Shown here: positions 11,005 through 22,033 of the stretch, piece by piece
How the letters are laid out: each line of letters starts with the position of its first letter
Position numbering within the stretch: position 1 is the first letter of the stretch
NCBI GenBank assembly: GCA_020205615.1
Contig: CM035166.1
Coordinates: 90,635,043-90,699,042 of the forward strand
Direction: 5' to 3'
DNA from: Panax quinquefolius
Lineage: Eukaryota > Streptophyta > Magnoliopsida > Apiales > Araliaceae
Length of the DNA stretch: 64,000 nt
Notes under the pieces: model-generated
What the model was told of the DNA's origin: nothing
Seen by the model: only the letters and a program-made list of their open reading frames with translations
Database searches by the model: none
Made by a program: the position numbers and the translations under genes

Positions 11005-13990
11005 TGTAAGACCGAAATTTTTAAATAAAAAGGAATTTCCTTTATTTATTATTTTGAAATAGTAAGGGTTGATTTGATTAATGTGGATAGTTAAGGGTTA
11101 AATATGCAAATATTTCAAATTAAGCAAGTGGTTATAAAATATTCATTATCGTCGGGGAATATTCGTTTGGTCGTGGAATATTAAATCTTTGTTAGGGAAT
11201 ATTAAATGCAATGACAGTGACCATGTGTGGGCCCCATGCGGAAAGCGATTGGATGAAGAAAGCGACAAATATAAGTTGTTTTTAAATAACGGCGTAGTTA
11301 TTCACAATTATCTTGTTGGAATACCGGTGGTTAAAAACACTAATGTCTGGCGTTGTTGAGCAGTAGCACTGCGGTATTGCACCAATTATTGATTCTTACG
11401 TGAAGGCACTACTTTCGATAATGGTTACTGATAATTCTTTATTCGATATTTTATTGAGTTAATAATTCTTTGCGTTGATATTTTATATTCTTTGTTGTTT
11501 TGATAATTGTCATTTACGGTATTTTTCATTATCGAAGCAATAATTCATATTATCTGAATAATATTATTAGATAACATTATTGGCAATGTCTAGAAAGTTA
11601 CATCTAAGGAGAGGTTTGGTCACCTAATTCTTGCGCTTGATAAGAAGAAATTCTTATTGGAAAGCCCCTCTGGGGAGGCGCACGGTTGTCGATATTGTGA
11701 TTCTGTAATATTATTTGTGAATAATTAATTATTGATTTATATGATGAGGAAAATATTGATTTTATGTGGATATAGATGGAGAAAATTTTAAAATGACAAT
11801 TGTTGAAAATTAATATTTTATCTTTTTACGATAAAATAATTCATTTAAATATATTATTTTAATAATATATTAGCGGTGATATTTTACAACGAATGTGGGA
11901 TATATGAGTATACGAGGAGGAAGAGTATTTTTGTTGCAATAAATGTTTAAAACATGTTAAACATGTCGGTGGACCCCATTTATTATTTGAAATTTGATTA
12001 TAGCTTTGTAAAATCGCCCGTTTGTGGATTTGGTCAATTTCTATTTGGAATTTGGAAAAACTTTCTTACGCAAAGTTGTAGAGAATTGAATTTCCTATAA
12101 AAAACTCATGAGATTCGAATTTTCTGATGAAAGGGCTATTTATTATGAATTATTGAAGTTACGAAGCTCAAAATAATTATTTTTGGAAGTTTTAATTATT
12201 TATTTTATGAAAAACGTTTTTATCATTTTTTTCTAGAAGGTGGCATGTGTTTGAAATGCTGGAATGAATTCTAAGGTTGCGTATGAAGAAAATATATATA
12301 ATATATATATATTAATTTATTAAATTTTACGCTTTGGTGTTCTAAGCGATTTCTATAAATAGGGTCTTAGGTTAGAATTGAAAATCACTTTTAAAGCTGA
12401 AGTTTTTCTCTCTATATTATCGGCGTATTCTTGTGAGTATTTTGAGTATACTTTGAGTATTGCTATACGGTGCAAGTCAAGTCATGCTTTATATCAGGTG
12501 TTTTGGTTCGTCTTGATCTTTCGAGGTAAGGGATATTATTTTTTTTTGTAATGATATTATTTCTTCAATATCATTATCTTTGAAATGTTGATCTGAAGTT
12601 TTTATCAAATTTGGAACTTTTTCATATCGGGGTTACTATTCATGGGTTCTTATTCATGAGTTCTTATTCACGAGTTATTATTCATGGGTTCTTATTATGA
12701 GTTCTTATTCACGAGTTACTATTCATGAGTTACTATTCACGAGTTACTATTCACGAGTACTATTCATGAAGCGTGAAGATGTTTTTGTGGAATTTCTATC
12801 TTTTGGTGTGGAGTTACTATTCACGTATCTAAGCCTTTATTCACGTATCTGACACTATTCACGATATCTGACACTATTCACTTAAAAAATAAAATTTCTT
12901 CTTTTTTGTCCAAAATATCTATTACGGATACTAACTCGATTGTATCCATGTTTTGATCATTCTTGAATTTTACACCACTATGATTATTTTTGAGGTATTT
13001 TTGGGCGTGGATAAAACCAAGTACGAATCCTTAATCCTTAATCCTTGTCATTTTGTTTCCTTTGGATTCGTTTCTTTAAAAATATTTTTCATCATCCTCG
13101 GTCTTAAATGATGATATTATTGAATATCTTTGGCTGTAGTGCAAAGATGAATGATTTTGAAGAATATCTTTGGCACTGTAGTGCAAAGATGAGCAGTGTT
13201 GAGATGAACATGATGGATTGATTAATATCTTTGGCTGTAGTGCAAAGATGAGCAGTGTTTAAATGAACATGATTAAGTGATGAATATCTTTGGCTGTAGT
13301 GCAAAGATGAATATTTGATTCGGATGTATATTGATTGATGTTACGAGGATAAAATATTGATGATGAATTTATTAAATTCATAGATTATAGTAGATTTCAT
13401 TCTCTACGTAACTCTTCTATGAATTATTATTTCATTGCGAATATTGATCTCGAAACTTGTTGTCTATTGTATTCTATCGATTTTTCCTGTTGAAGACTAA
13501 CGATAATTTGTTGTATATTATCTTAGTCGTAATATTCTTTCTTGGGCTAGTTGAGCTCACCCTTTTCCTTGTTGTTCCATTTTTCTTCTCGGGGAGGCGA
13601 GAATGTAGCGAGTCTTAGTCGGGGTATGGAATGAAGGTTCTAGAGAGAGTTGTTTAGTAGTCCTCACCATTTTGTAAAATAATGAATCAATAATTATGAT
13701 GGGGATTTATTTGAGTATAGATATTGTCTAGAAGACAATATTATATTTAAACTCACGGTATATATATTGTCGTATTTCACACGACATTTGTATTATTGAA
13801 GTTTGTTTTTTTTTTGTACCATGTATTTGGCGACTCGAGAATGGGTGTTGTGTATACCTACCGTTGTATCGAGCTATAAGTAAAGACCCGAGAATGGGAC
13901 TTGTTGTGTATGGACTCTCCTATTTTGGTGGCAAGCGATAGGTATCGATGTGAGGTCTTGTTGGGTCAAGTCGCGGTGTCCAGTTATCGA
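11005..13990 (+). repeat. 5' LTR of E
   Basis: Begins tgtaagaccgaaattt. It has the conserved hairpin (11639-11658), TATA box (12354-12362), donor-like gaggtaaggg (about 12525), the 12-mer array (12635-12770) and a hairpin array (13115-13315). Its 3' end is irregular. Around 13831-13936 the LTR-end sequence ending in a cctattttgg-like string appears twice in degraded form, and it is followed by about 60 bp (13935-13990) resembling a module found elsewhere in the nest. The exact LTR end is therefore uncertain by up to 110 bp. Confidence 0.8.
11639..11658 (+). other. GAAA-loop hairpin in the 5' LTR of E (A-U variant)
   Basis: Arms gataagaa and ttcttatt around gaaa. Relative to D and F the second pair from the loop has changed on both sides (G-C to A-U), so pairing is kept. 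Confidence 0.65.
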
Positions 13991-14008
13991 TTGGTATCGA
14001 GCTTAGGG
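13991..14008 (+). other. Primer-binding site of E
   Basis: ttggtatcgagcttaggg corresponds to the initiator-Met tRNA 3' end complement (family consensus ttggtatcagagc) with a changed centre. It is followed by the leader shared with C (21042 onward) and, in complement, A (38100-38148). Confidence 0.65.
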
Positions 14009-14163
14009 ATATGATCTCTGGCGGAGATCGGGGAATAGAACTAGGAGGGGAGAGCGAGTAAATCCTTCGCTAGTGTGTCCTACCTAAGCTTATTTGTTAG
14101 TTGGTCAAGTATATAGGGATATTATGTGATATATTGATTTCCTTAATTAACCCTTATTTTATG

Positions 14164-14910
14164 ATGATATTTGAGAATGTCATTGAGAATATTAATGATT
14201 GGAGTAAATGAGGGTAGTGGAGATGCTGTACTTACCAGCGAGGAGAGCGTGCAGCACATTTGGCAATGTTCCTCTGTGAAACAACACCTTTGAGCGAGAT
14301 GATGAGCGAGGGATGTTTAGAAGCTTTTTGCGGTTCATGCAAAATCGACGAGGAGACTTCGTGTTCAAAATCTGAGGAGGAAATGATAGCGATTCACGGG
14401 TGGTCACTGACCAAGCGAGTTCAAAAGTTGGGACCACGAGTGCAGAAAAGCGGATCCGATTAAAGGCGGAGGCGTGGGTCAAACAAATTACCAAGATATT
14501 CGATGTCTTGGGATGCGGAGAACAGAAAGTTCCATTCGCCACCTTTATGTTAAAGTGGCGAGGCGATTCTTGGTGGGAATACGTGAAGCGTACCCATCCA
14601 TTTGCTTTTCGGCATATCGTGGAGAGCGTTTGAAGCAGTTCAATGACAAGTACTTCCTGAAAGTATTACGTCGTATGAAGGAAGTGGAGTTTATTAGACT
14701 AGAAGCGAGAATAACATGGCGGTGTGTCGGTCTGGCGAAGTTCGCGGAGTTATCGAGTTGCACCTCATTTGGTGGAGAATGAGAGCGTATGCGCGGATGT
14801 TTACGAGAGGTTTGAAACCCGACATCGTCGATATCTCATTTCTCATAAATTTTCTCTCTATTCGGATGTTGTCAGCGGGGCTCGGTTGTTAGAAGCGAGA
14901 TAACGAATAC
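14164..14910 (+). pseudogene. Element E gag (frameshifted)
   Basis: Retrotransposon Gag, the capsid protein. An ATG at 14164 aligns with the gag start of element A. Recognisable blocks are WVKQITKIFDVLGC and KVPFATFMLKW near 14470-14560, then a frame change and FNDKYFLKVLRRMKEVEFIR near 14640-14700. These match the Gag motifs of element A (37099-37965, minus strand). Several frame changes coincide with places where A has CAG or CTG, so some may be consensus errors and not real lesions. Confidence 0.7.
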
Positions 14911-15199
14911 GTTCAATGAGGGACCATAACGAGGATCATCTAGAAGATAGCGATCATCGAATAGCGATAACCGGCGGAGAAAGAAGAATCTGAGACAAAG
15001 GCGGTAACCACTACGGTGGTAATCGTGGCCATGAAAATAGAAGAAGCGAGTCGGGAGGAGATTTTAAAGAGGAGATTCAACAACGACCATGTGAAGGCGT
15101 CGGCGCCTTGATAGCAACTAGTTTTAAGGGAGGAGAAGCGACCACCGGTCATATCTTTACAAATGCGAAAAGAGGGACATATATAGTCAAAGCGCCCTA

Positions 15200-16010
15200 G
15201 CAGTTCAAGGTATGCTATAATTGTGGAAAGGAAGGACATATCGCTCGAGATTATGCGATGATGGCGAAACCTAGTTCGGTGAGGGACGGTGACTCAAAAA
15301 AACATCCCGAGAAAAGTCAAAGTCAGCGATTAGGAAGAGCGTTTGTTGTGGTGGTCAAAATCGAGGAACCCGACGAAGTTATACGGGTTAGTTAATTATA
15401 AATTCTTGCGAAGTATATACCTTACTAGATATTGGTTCTACCCATTCTTTTATCTCTCTTACTTGCGCTCAGCGTTTGAACTTGACTTACGGAGAAATTA
15501 AACTTTGACCTATCTGTGGAGACTCCATTAGGAGAAACTTTCATTACATCCGTTGTTTAAAAATCTTGCTTGATTCAAGTTGGCACTATCACATTACTGT
15601 TAACCTTATTTCTATAGAGATATTTGCTTTTGATGTGATTTTAAGGTTAACTACTCATCATGCCAAATTGATTGCTTTTGTAAGGTTGTTAGTTTTCATA
15701 TTCTAAGCAACTTTGTTATTGAATTCAAGCAATCAAACCATTGTAGTCAAACATTTTCATATCAAGCCATGAAGTCATTCGTTTATTACGGATGTCAAGT
15801 TTTCTTAGTCCGTGTTATGGATTTGAATAAAGACACGTCGATTTGAATAATATTCTGTTGTTATTGATTTTTCTGGCGTATTTCTGAAGAATTTCTTGGC
15901 TTACTCCCAAAGCACGATATTAAATTTTGTATCGACTTTGAACCCGGTACAAAACTCATTTCTAAAATCTCATATCGAATGGCTCTATTGAACTTGAGTT
16001 AAAAATTCAA
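15200..16010 (+). pseudogene. Element E zinc knuckle and protease remnant
   Basis: Near 15205-15260 the sequence encodes a CCHC knuckle CYNCGKEGHIARDY in which the last Cys is Tyr. From about 15400 the aspartic protease active site reads LLDIGSTHSFIS, with Ile in place of the Thr of D-T-G, and further protease sequence follows in broken frames. At 15900-16010 the protease-RT linker (FCIDFEPGT) is present, then homology stops before the RT core. Confidence 0.65.
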
Positions 16011-16194
16011 CTATAAATTTGGTACACGAGCCTTTATCTTGTGACTTCCTTTGTGGAATTCACCTAAGCGAACTCTCTGTAGGGGCGTCATATTAGATGC
16101 GATAATAAAGCGATAGGTGTCATTGTGACGTCTTATCAAGATTGGGATATGAGTCGCGAGTTGAGAGCAACCTAAGTCGATTATCGAAAGGCGT

Positions 16195-16400
16195 AGCTTT
16201 TGAGGCTTAGTTGGTTATTATCGGAGATTCGTTGAAGGATATTCTCGAATCGCTATTCCATTACTAACTTGGTGACTCGTAGAGATACAAAATTCGAATG
16301 GAGCGAGGAATGTGGGAAGAGCTTGAAGAACTCGAGAGGAGACTCATTTCGGCACATATTACGATCATGCCATCTGGAAAAGCGAGCGTGGTAGGCGACG
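16195..16400 (+). pseudogene. Element E RNase H edges joined by an internal deletion
   Basis: The start of the RNase H region ([18 protein letters not shown], about 16205-16250) and its end (KASVVGDAMSRR, about 16380-16412) are joined at a short shared string, tctgg/cctgg followed by aaaagcgagcg. In element A these two points are about 400 bp apart. The RT catalytic segment with its FIDDIL motif (present in A) is absent from E. Confidence 0.65.
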
Positions 16401-16619
16401 CGATGAGTAGAAGATTATATGCGGAGCGAGAGTGCGATGATGTCAAGTATCGCATAGAGCCAACTTTAATAGAAAAAGTTAAGGTTGCTCGAGCCCCCAG
16501 GCCGGAGTTGATGCGTATGAAGAAGAAAGTACAAGAAGGAGCTATTAGGAGGCGAGAATTGATGAAGAAGGAATACTTGAGTCCACTCTAGACTTTGTGT
16601 TCCTAACGACTACGATTTG

Positions 16620-17905
16620 AAGTACAAGATTATGATGGAGGCACACAATCGCCATTTGCAATCCATCTGGAAGTACTAAAATGTATCGTGATCTTGACAT
16701 ACATTTTGGTGGAACAATATGAAGAGAGAGATTGCAAAGTTTATCTCGATGTGTTTAACTTGCCAGCGTGTAAAGGCGGAGCATCTTGTACCTAAGGGTC
16801 CGTTGCAACCACTTGAGATTAGGAATGGAAGTGGGAACACATTACTATGGATTTCGTTACGGGTCTTCCTGCGGTTTCTCAAAGCATCAATGCTATTTGG
16901 GTTATTGTTGATAGATTAACCAAGTCTGCTCATTTCTTACCGGAAATCGAGAGACTTATTCCTTGAGCGTCTTTCTCGTATATGCGTAAATGAGATTGTG
17001 AGATTGCATGGCATGCCGGTATCCATAGTTTTAGATCGTGACCCAAGATTCACTTCATGATTTTGGGTTAGTTTGCAGAAAGCTATGAGCGCAATTTCTG
17101 ATTGATTTGGCATACCATCCTCAAAGCGGATGGGCAATCGAAAGGACTACTCAAACTCTTGAAGATATATTAAAACTACGTGTCCTAGATTTCAAAGGAA
17201 GTTGGGATAAGTACTTGCCATTGGTGGAATTCTCATACAACAATAGTTATTAAACAAATATAGGCATGGTTCCATTTGAAGCATTATATGGGACGAAAAT
17301 GTCGTTTCTCGATATGTTGGGATGAGGTGGGTGAAGCAACATTGTTGGGACCGAGTTAATGCGATATGACTCTACCGAAAAGATCCAAATGATTCGACAA
17401 GCGTATACAAAGCGGCACAAGATCGACAAAAGAGTTATGCGGATCTTCATCGAAAGGGCGTGGAATTTAATGTAGGGGATCATGTATTGTTGCGAGTTGC
17501 TCCATGGAAGGAGTTACAAGATTTGGGAAGAGAGGAAAGCTCGATCCACGATTTATTGGTCCATTTCAAATTCTTGGCCGAGTAGGAAATGTAGCCTATA
17601 GACTTGCGTTACCTCGAGTATGTCTCGTGTTCATAATGTGTTTCACATATCGTACTTCGTAAATATGTGAAAGACCGAACCACGTTATTGAGTTAGAGCC
17701 AGGACGAGATAGTAGAAGACTTAGCGTATGAGGAGGTACTGTCAAGATTTTGGATAGGAAGGAGCATGTCCCTACAGCATGAAAGGTTATACCACAAGTT
17801 AAAGTTTTGTGGAGGAATCATGCTATAGAGAAATGACACAGGAGTTGGAAAGCGGAAATGAAAGCGAGGTATCCTCACCTTTTCAAAACACACCAGTCGT
17901 CGTCG
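16620..17905 (+). pseudogene. Element E integrase and chromodomain remnant
   Basis: The integrase zinc-binding block CLTCQRVKAEH (about 16750-16785) and core sequences ([12 protein letters not shown], INEIVRLHGMPVSIV-like around 16990-17030, and the NNSY block near 17240) are visible across several frames. After about 17600 come the conserved MSRVHNVFHIS-type stretch and a chromodomain tail (WRNHAIE, MKARYPHLF near 17812-17890) ending in the polypurine tract. Frame changes are too many for a functional product. Confidence 0.7.
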
Positions 17906-17939
17906 ATTTCGAGGGACGAAATTTCATAAGGAGGGAGGT

Positions 17940-20807
17940 TGTAAGACCGAAATTTTTTTTAAATAAAAGGAATTTCCTTTATTTATTATTTTGAAATAGT
18001 AAGGGTTGATTTGATTAATGTGGATAGTTAAGGGTTAAATATGCAAATATTTCAAATTAAGCAAGTGGTTATAAAATATTCATTATCGTCGGGGAATATT
18101 CGTTTGGTCGTGGAATATTAAATCTTTGTCGGGGAATATTAAATGTCTGACAGCCTTGACCATGTGTGGGCCCCATAGCGGAAAGCGATTGGATGAAGAA
18201 AGCGACAAATATAAGTTGTTTTTTAAATATGGCGTAGTTATTCACAGATTATCTTGTTGGAATACCGGTGGTTAAAACACACTAATCTGGCGTTGTTGAG
18301 CAGTAGCACTGGTATTGCACCAATTATTGATTCTTACGTGAAAGGCACTACTCGATAATGGTTACGATAATTCTTTATTCGATATTTTATTGAGTTAATA
18401 ATTCTTTGCGTTGATATTTTATATTCTTTGTTGTTTGATAATTGTCATTACGGTATTTTCATTATCGAAGCAATAATTCATATTATCTGAATAATATTAT
18501 TAGATAACATTATTGGCAATGTCTAGAAAGTTACATCTAAGGAGAGGTTTGGTCACCTAATTGCGGCGCGATGAGAAGAAATTCTTATTGGAAAGCCCCC
18601 TCTCACAGGAGCGCTGGTTGTCGATATTGTGATTACGTAATATTATTTGTGAATAATTAATTATTGATTTATATGATGAGGAAAATATTGATTTTATGTG
18701 GATATAGATGGAGAAAATTTTAAAATGACAATTGTTGAAAATTAATATTTTATCTTTTTACGATAAAATAATTCGTTTAAATATATTATTTTAATAATAT
18801 ATTAGCGGTGATATTTTACAACGAATGTGGGATATATGAGTATACGAGGAGGAAGAGTATTTTTGTTGCAATAAATGTTTAAAACATGTTAAACATGTCG
18901 GTGGACCCCATTTATTGGTGAAATTTGATTATAGCTTTTGTAAAATCGCCCGTTTGTGGATTTGGTCAATTTTTATTTGGAATTTGGAAAAACTTTCTTC
19001 TGCAAAGTTGTAGAGAATTGAATTTCCTATAAAAACTCATGATTCGAATTTTCTGATGAAAGGGCTATTTATTATGAATTATTGAAGTTACGAAGCTCGA
19101 AATAATTGATTTTGGAAGTTTTAATTATTTATTTTATGAAAAACGTTTTTTTATTTTTTTTCTAGAAGGTGGCATGTGGGAAATGCTAGGATCTGAATTC
19201 TAAGGACATGTATGAATTTAATATATATATATATATATTAATTTATTAAATTTTACGCTTTGGTGTTCAAGCGATTTCTATAAATAGGGTCTTAGGTTAG
19301 AATTGAAAATCACTTTTAGAAGCTGAAGTTTTCTCTCTCTATATTATCGGCGTATTCTTGTGAGTATTTTGAGTATACTTTGAGTATTGCTATATCGGTG
19401 CAAGTCAAGTCATAGCTTTATATCCAGGTGTTTTAATTTAGAAATCTTGATCTTTCGAGGTAAGGGATATTATTTTTTTTGTAATGATATTATTTCTTCA
19501 ATATCATTATCTTTGAAATGTTGATCTGAAGTTTTATCAAATTTGGAACTTTTTCATGTGGGGTTACTATTCATGGGTTCTTATTCATGAGTTACTATTC
19601 ACGAGTTCTTATTTACGAGTTTCTTATTCATGAGTTCTTATTCACGAGTTCTTATTCATGAGTTCTATTATTACTATAGTACTATTCATGAAGCGTGAAG
19701 ATGTTTTTGTGGAATTTCTATCTTTTGGTGTCGGAGATTACTATTCACGTATCGGCCTTTATTCATATATCTGACACTATTCACTGTATCGGACTTTATT
19801 CATAGAAAAATAAAATTTCTTCTTTTTGTCCAAAATATCTAATACGGATACTAACTACGATTGTATCCATGTTTTGATCATTCTTGAATTTTACACCACT
19901 ATGATTATTTTTGAGGTATTTTTGGGCGTGGATAAAACCAAGTACGAATCCTTAATCCTTAATCCTTGTCATTTTGTTTCCTTTGGATTCGTTTCTTTAA
20001 AAATATTTTCATCATCCTCGGTCTTAAATGATGATATTATTGAATATCTTTGGCTGTGTAGTGCAAAGATGAATGATTTCTGAAGAATATCTTTGGCTGT
20101 AGTGCAAAGATGAGCAGTGTTGAGATGAACATATTGGAGATTGATTAATATCTTTGGCTGTAGTGCAAAGATGAGCAGTGTTTAAATGAACATGACCCGG
20201 TGATGAATATCTTTGGCTTTGTAGTGCAAAGATGAATATTTGATTCGGATGTATATTGATTGATGTTACTGGGGATAAAATATTGATGATGGTTTATTAA
20301 ATTCATAGATTATAGTAGATTTCATTCTCTACGTAACTCTCTACATGAATTATTATTTCCATTGCGAATATTGATGCGAAACTTGTTGTCTATTGTATTC
20401 TATCAGATTTTTCCTGTTGAAGACTAACGATAATTTGTTGTATATTATCTTAGTCATAATATTCTTTCTTGGGCTAGTTGAGCTCACCCTTTTCCTTGTT
20501 GTTCCATTTTTCTTCTCGGGGAGGCGAGAATGTAGCGAAGTCTTAGTCGGGGTATGGAATGAAGGTTCTAGAGAGAGTTGTTTAGTAGTCCTCACCATTT
20601 TGTAAAATAATGAATCAATAATTATGATGGGGATTTATTTGAGTATGGATATTGTCTGCAGAAGACAATATTATATTTAAACTCGCGGTATATATTATCG
20701 TATTTCACACGACATTTGTATTATTGAAGTTGTAGTTTGCTTTTTTGTACCATGTATTTGGCGACTCGAGAATGGGTGTTGTGTATACCTATTTTGGGGG
20801 CGTCGCA
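17940..20807 (+). repeat. 3' LTR of E
   Basis: Copy of 11005-13990, starting directly after aaggagggaggt and ending gggggcgtcgca. Hairpin 18570-18589, TATA box 19279-19287, donor-like site about 19457, 12-mer array 19560-19690, hairpin array 20040-20240. It has a clean 3' end, unlike the 5' copy. Confidence 0.88.
18570..18589 (+). other. GAAA-loop hairpin in the 3' LTR of E
   Basis: Arms gatgagaa and ttcttatt; every position still pairs, two as G-U wobbles. Keeps the A-U second pair of E. Confidence 0.6.
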
Positions 20808-21041
20808 CTTCCCAAAGATTCTAATTTCTAAAAGCAGGTTTTGACTATACCTTTATGTAAGGTGTCATTGTGACGTACTTGCTTGTCTTTAGTATATATT
20901 TGTATCCAAACTCATGAAGATGTGTTGTTGTATTTTGCCACGACAATTGTTGTAATAAAGTTGTAGTTGTTTTTCTCGTACCATATATTTGGCGACTCGA
21001 GAATGGGTTGGATGGAATGGACCTATTTTGGGGTCGTTACA
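20808..21041 (+). repeat. 5' LTR of C, terminal piece
   Basis: Aligns with 25522-25747 and ends ggggtcgttaca, right before the primer site at 21042. Confidence 0.88.
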
Positions 21042-21376
21042 TTTGGTATCGTCGAGCTTAGGATATGATCTCCGGCGGAGATCTGGGAATAGAGACTAAG
21101 AGGGAATGATAAGTAAATCATTCGCTAGTGTATCCTACCTAAGCTTATTTTTTTGGTTAGTCATAATATCGGGATATTATGTGATATGTTAATTTGTTAA
21201 ATTAACCCTTGTTTTGAAAAGTTGTATTCTAGAATGATATCCAAATACGGGAGATGAGCAATGGAGAAATCATGATGACGGGGAGATAGAATCAGAAATG
21301 AAAACAAGGTATTCTCAACTCTTTGAAATACTGTGTACGTAAATTTTGGGGGACGAAATTTCATAAGGAGGGAGTT
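21042..21376 (+). mobile_element. Remnant interior of element C (335 bp)
   Basis: Contains tttggtatcgtcgagctta (a changed initiator-Met primer site), about 180 bp of leader matching E and A, then a jump to the last chromodomain codons (about 21285-21335, IESEMKTRYSQLFEIL-like) and polypurine tract aaggagggagt. All gag-pol coding between is gone. Confidence 0.8.
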
Positions 21377-22009
21377 TGTATGACCCCGAATTTTATGAAA
21401 TAAAAGTATTCAATTTTCTATTCGGTAAATGGTTAAATTGATAAAAGTTAAAGTTAAGGGTGATATATGAAATTTTTTTTTTCAAAATACGCAAGGGGGT
21501 ATAAAGTATTCATTATTGTTTCGGGGAATATTCGTTTGGTCGTGGAATATTCTTTACGTAGGGAATATTAAATGCAACAGTAGCGACTATTTGTGGGCCC
21601 CATAATGAATAAGCGTCGGATGAAGAAAGCGACAAAATTAAGTTTTTATAAATAACGGCGTAATCGTTTCTGAATTAACACTTGTTGGAATACCCGGTTG
21701 GTAAAATAAAATAATCTGGCGTTGTTGTTGCGTGGTAGCTACGGTATTACGGTATTTTGAATTATTAATTCTTACGTAAGAAGGCACTACTCAATAATTA
21801 TTACGATAATTCTTTATTCAATATTTTATTTTATTGATTGATAATTGATGCGTTGATATTTTATATTATTGTTGTTCAATAATTGTCCTTGCCTGATATC
21901 TCCATTATCAGATCAATAATTCATATTATTTGAATAATATTATTAGATAACATTATTGGCAATGTCTAGAAAGTTCTGTCAAGGAGAGGTTTGGTCACCT
22001 AATTGCGCG

Positions 22010-22033
22010 CCAGTAAGGAGAAATTCTTATTGG
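22010..22033 (+). other. GAAA-loop hairpin in the 3' LTR of C
   Basis: Arms ccagtaagga and ttcttattgg around gaaa. All ten positions pair, two as G-U; the second pair from the loop is G-U as in the other C LTR. Confidence 0.68.

Larger units (their letters stand above)
11005..20807 (+). mobile_element. Element E: recent chromovirus lacking the RT core
   Basis: Two nearly identical LTRs (11005-13990 and 17940-20807) enclose about 3.95 kb with primer site, gag, zinc knuckle, protease, RNase H edges, integrase, chromodomain and polypurine tract (aaggagggaggt) directly before the 3' LTR. The RT catalytic core and the centre of RNase H are deleted. No TSD is present: the left flank is aaaat and the right flank cttcc, and 646 bp of the host LTR of C are missing at the site. 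Apart from homopolymer and CAG/CTG-site differences the two LTRs agree well, so E is probably the youngest insertion of the stack. Confidence 0.85.

Noticed and set aside
13800..20810. Tandem LTRs of E as a segmental duplication
   Set aside because: The two copies flank primer site, coding remnants and polypurine tract in the right order, so they are the LTRs of one element.
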